A stretch of 64,000 nucleotides of DNA from Phytophthora hibernalis. Taxonomy: Eukaryota; Oomycota; Peronosporomycetes; Peronosporales; Peronosporaceae. The stretch covers positions 124,001-188,000 of the forward strand of contig JAAKBF010000018.1 in NCBI GenBank assembly GCA_012656075.1, in the 5' to 3' direction. Every line of letters begins with the position of its first letter. Position 1 is the first letter of the stretch. A program made the position numbers and the translations under genes. The notes beneath the pieces are model-generated. The model saw nothing but the letters and a program-made list of their open reading frames with translations, did not search any database and was not told the origin of the DNA. Positions 62,709 to 64,000 of the stretch are shown piece by piece.

Positions 62709-64000
62709 AAACAGTATTACTTTTTGCATCGAGACAAACCAAATGACTCCAAAAGGTGTGCAACACCCTGTACCAAATTCGGGGCGCCTGCTTCAGTCCA
62801 TATAGGCTCTTAATTAACTTACAGACTTTACCATTTATAAATTGTCTAAATCCGAGAGGTGGAACCATGTATATTTTCTCTAATATTTCTCCATTTAGAA
62901 ACGCAGTTGATACATCCATTTGGTGGATGTGAAAATCCTCTATTGCCGCAATTGCGAGCACTAATCTCAAAGACTCATATCTGGCTACCGGCGAGAATAT
63001 ATCTCCGTAGTCGATGGGTATTCCCCATAACCATTAGTCGTGCTTTAAAATCGCTCAACAGACCCATCTACATGATATTTTACATCTAAAACGCAATGAC
63101 AGCCTAATGCCTGGGTAGATCAACCATTTTCAAGTCTTATTTTCTAAGAGCGCCTGATACTCAATTTCTACGGCACCGAGCCATGATTCATGTTATCGTC
63201 CTGATAATGCCGCCTTTAGTGATTTCGGTATTGGTATACGAGCTCTGCTTACTTTGACCCCTAAAATCGGGTTTATTGTTACCTTATATCCACTCAGTCT
63301 TGGGCTTGTCGCCTCTTACGCAATACACGTGACTTATGTGGTATTCCACACAGCTCATATTTTTGTGTGTATATTACCATTTCGGTTCATATTGACCTTT
63401 CTACGACATGAGAAGACGACTCGTCACTATGACTAACATTCAACTTCTCATCCTCGTCACACTGAGTGACATCAGCTCCCACAGCTCCCACGGCCCCCAC
63501 ACTTGGAGTTGGTGGGTCTTTAGACGAGCTATCTTTGCCACTTGTACACGCTCTAATATCTTCCTTCTCTTTAGAGGTTAGCGCATGGTTCCTGTTTGGA
63601 AACGACCTGGCTATCACAGCCGACTGACCAACTGTATCAAACTTAAGATTCGAGCTACCAATAATACATTGTTGAAAGTATCTAGCAATCTGTAGCCCTT
63701 ATAATCGTTTGCAAGACCGAGGAACTTGCACTCTAAACCTCTTGAGCTCAATTTCTTATCCTTTCTCTTAGTATTTGGGAACATGCACTTCCCCATATTT
63801 GAAGTATATTGCCATCCGGCTTTTTACCATGTAATGCTTCGTAGGGCGAAGTGTTTCCAAGCCTCGAAGTTGGAATTCTATTCGAGACTTCAACGGCGTA
63901 TTTTATTGCCTCTGGCCACCAGTGTGCTGGCATAGCCGCTGTTAGAAGTGAACTTCTTACTTGTATCATTATTTTCTGATGACAGCGCTCCGCGCTCCCA
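62709..64000 (-). pseudogene. Copia B integrase C-terminus and reverse transcriptase N-part
   Basis: Minus strand from the right edge: LLTAAMPAHWWPEAIKYAVE, NTSPYEALHGKKPDGN (end of integrase core), then KLSSRGLECKFLGLANDYKG. A Ser/Asp-rich linker follows (63,387-63,617). The RT begins near 63,070 and reads EDFHIHQMDVSTAFLNGEI, IYMVPPLGF and KLIKSLYGLKQAPRIWY before the 62,708 break. Frame changes occur near 63,790, 63,615 and between 63,390 and 62,970. Gag, protease and the 5' LTR lie outside the window. Confidence 0.78.

Overview
The window looks like a gene-poor, repeat-rich stretch of an oomycete genome, most likely Phytophthora or a close relative. Four things point that way: short GT-AG introns, oomycete-type initiator motifs (TCATTyyNCAwTTT) about 31 bases upstream of start codons, a pair of decayed RXLR-class effector genes, and a transposon mix (Gypsy, Copia, DIRS, Crypton, piggyBac, MULE) whose proteins resemble Phytophthora families.

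Layout: (1) 1-981, a broken cyclic-nucleotide-gated channel gene. (2) 1.2-17.9 kb, a tandem array of fifteen ~1,128-bp units. Each carries one minus-strand gene for a small secreted Gly/Trp/Tyr-rich protein. Twelve copies are intact and three are frameshifted, all at the same 13-bp G-run site. (3) 18.4-19.9 kb, a methionine aminopeptidase 2 gene with one 62-bp intron, all catalytic residues, and a frameshift in its Lys-rich N-terminus. (4) 20-24.7 kb, an old ~2-kb tandem duplication carrying two RXLR-like effector pseudogenes with the same frame break. (5) 25-36 kb, MULE remnants and a decayed DIRS-type tyrosine-recombinase retrotransposon lying between two tracts of one minisatellite in opposite orientation. 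(6) 37-64 kb, nested transposons: a Copia element interrupted by an LTR-like insertion and cut by a Gypsy LTR; a Gypsy gag with an inverted internal segment; a Crypton split by an internally deleted piggyBac; a second truncated piggyBac; a further LTR element with an intron-containing gag-like ORF; a minus-strand Gypsy pol with two RNase H domains and a TA-flanked MITE; and a second Copia element running off the right edge.

The only genes that look functional are the secreted-protein array and perhaps the aminopeptidase. Nearly everything after 25 kb is transposon wreckage. No prokaryotic features, CRISPR arrays, rRNA or convincing tRNA genes were seen. The most unusual feature is the array: near-identical secreted-protein units whose three reading frames are all long and open downstream of one slippage-prone G5-TAT-G5 site.
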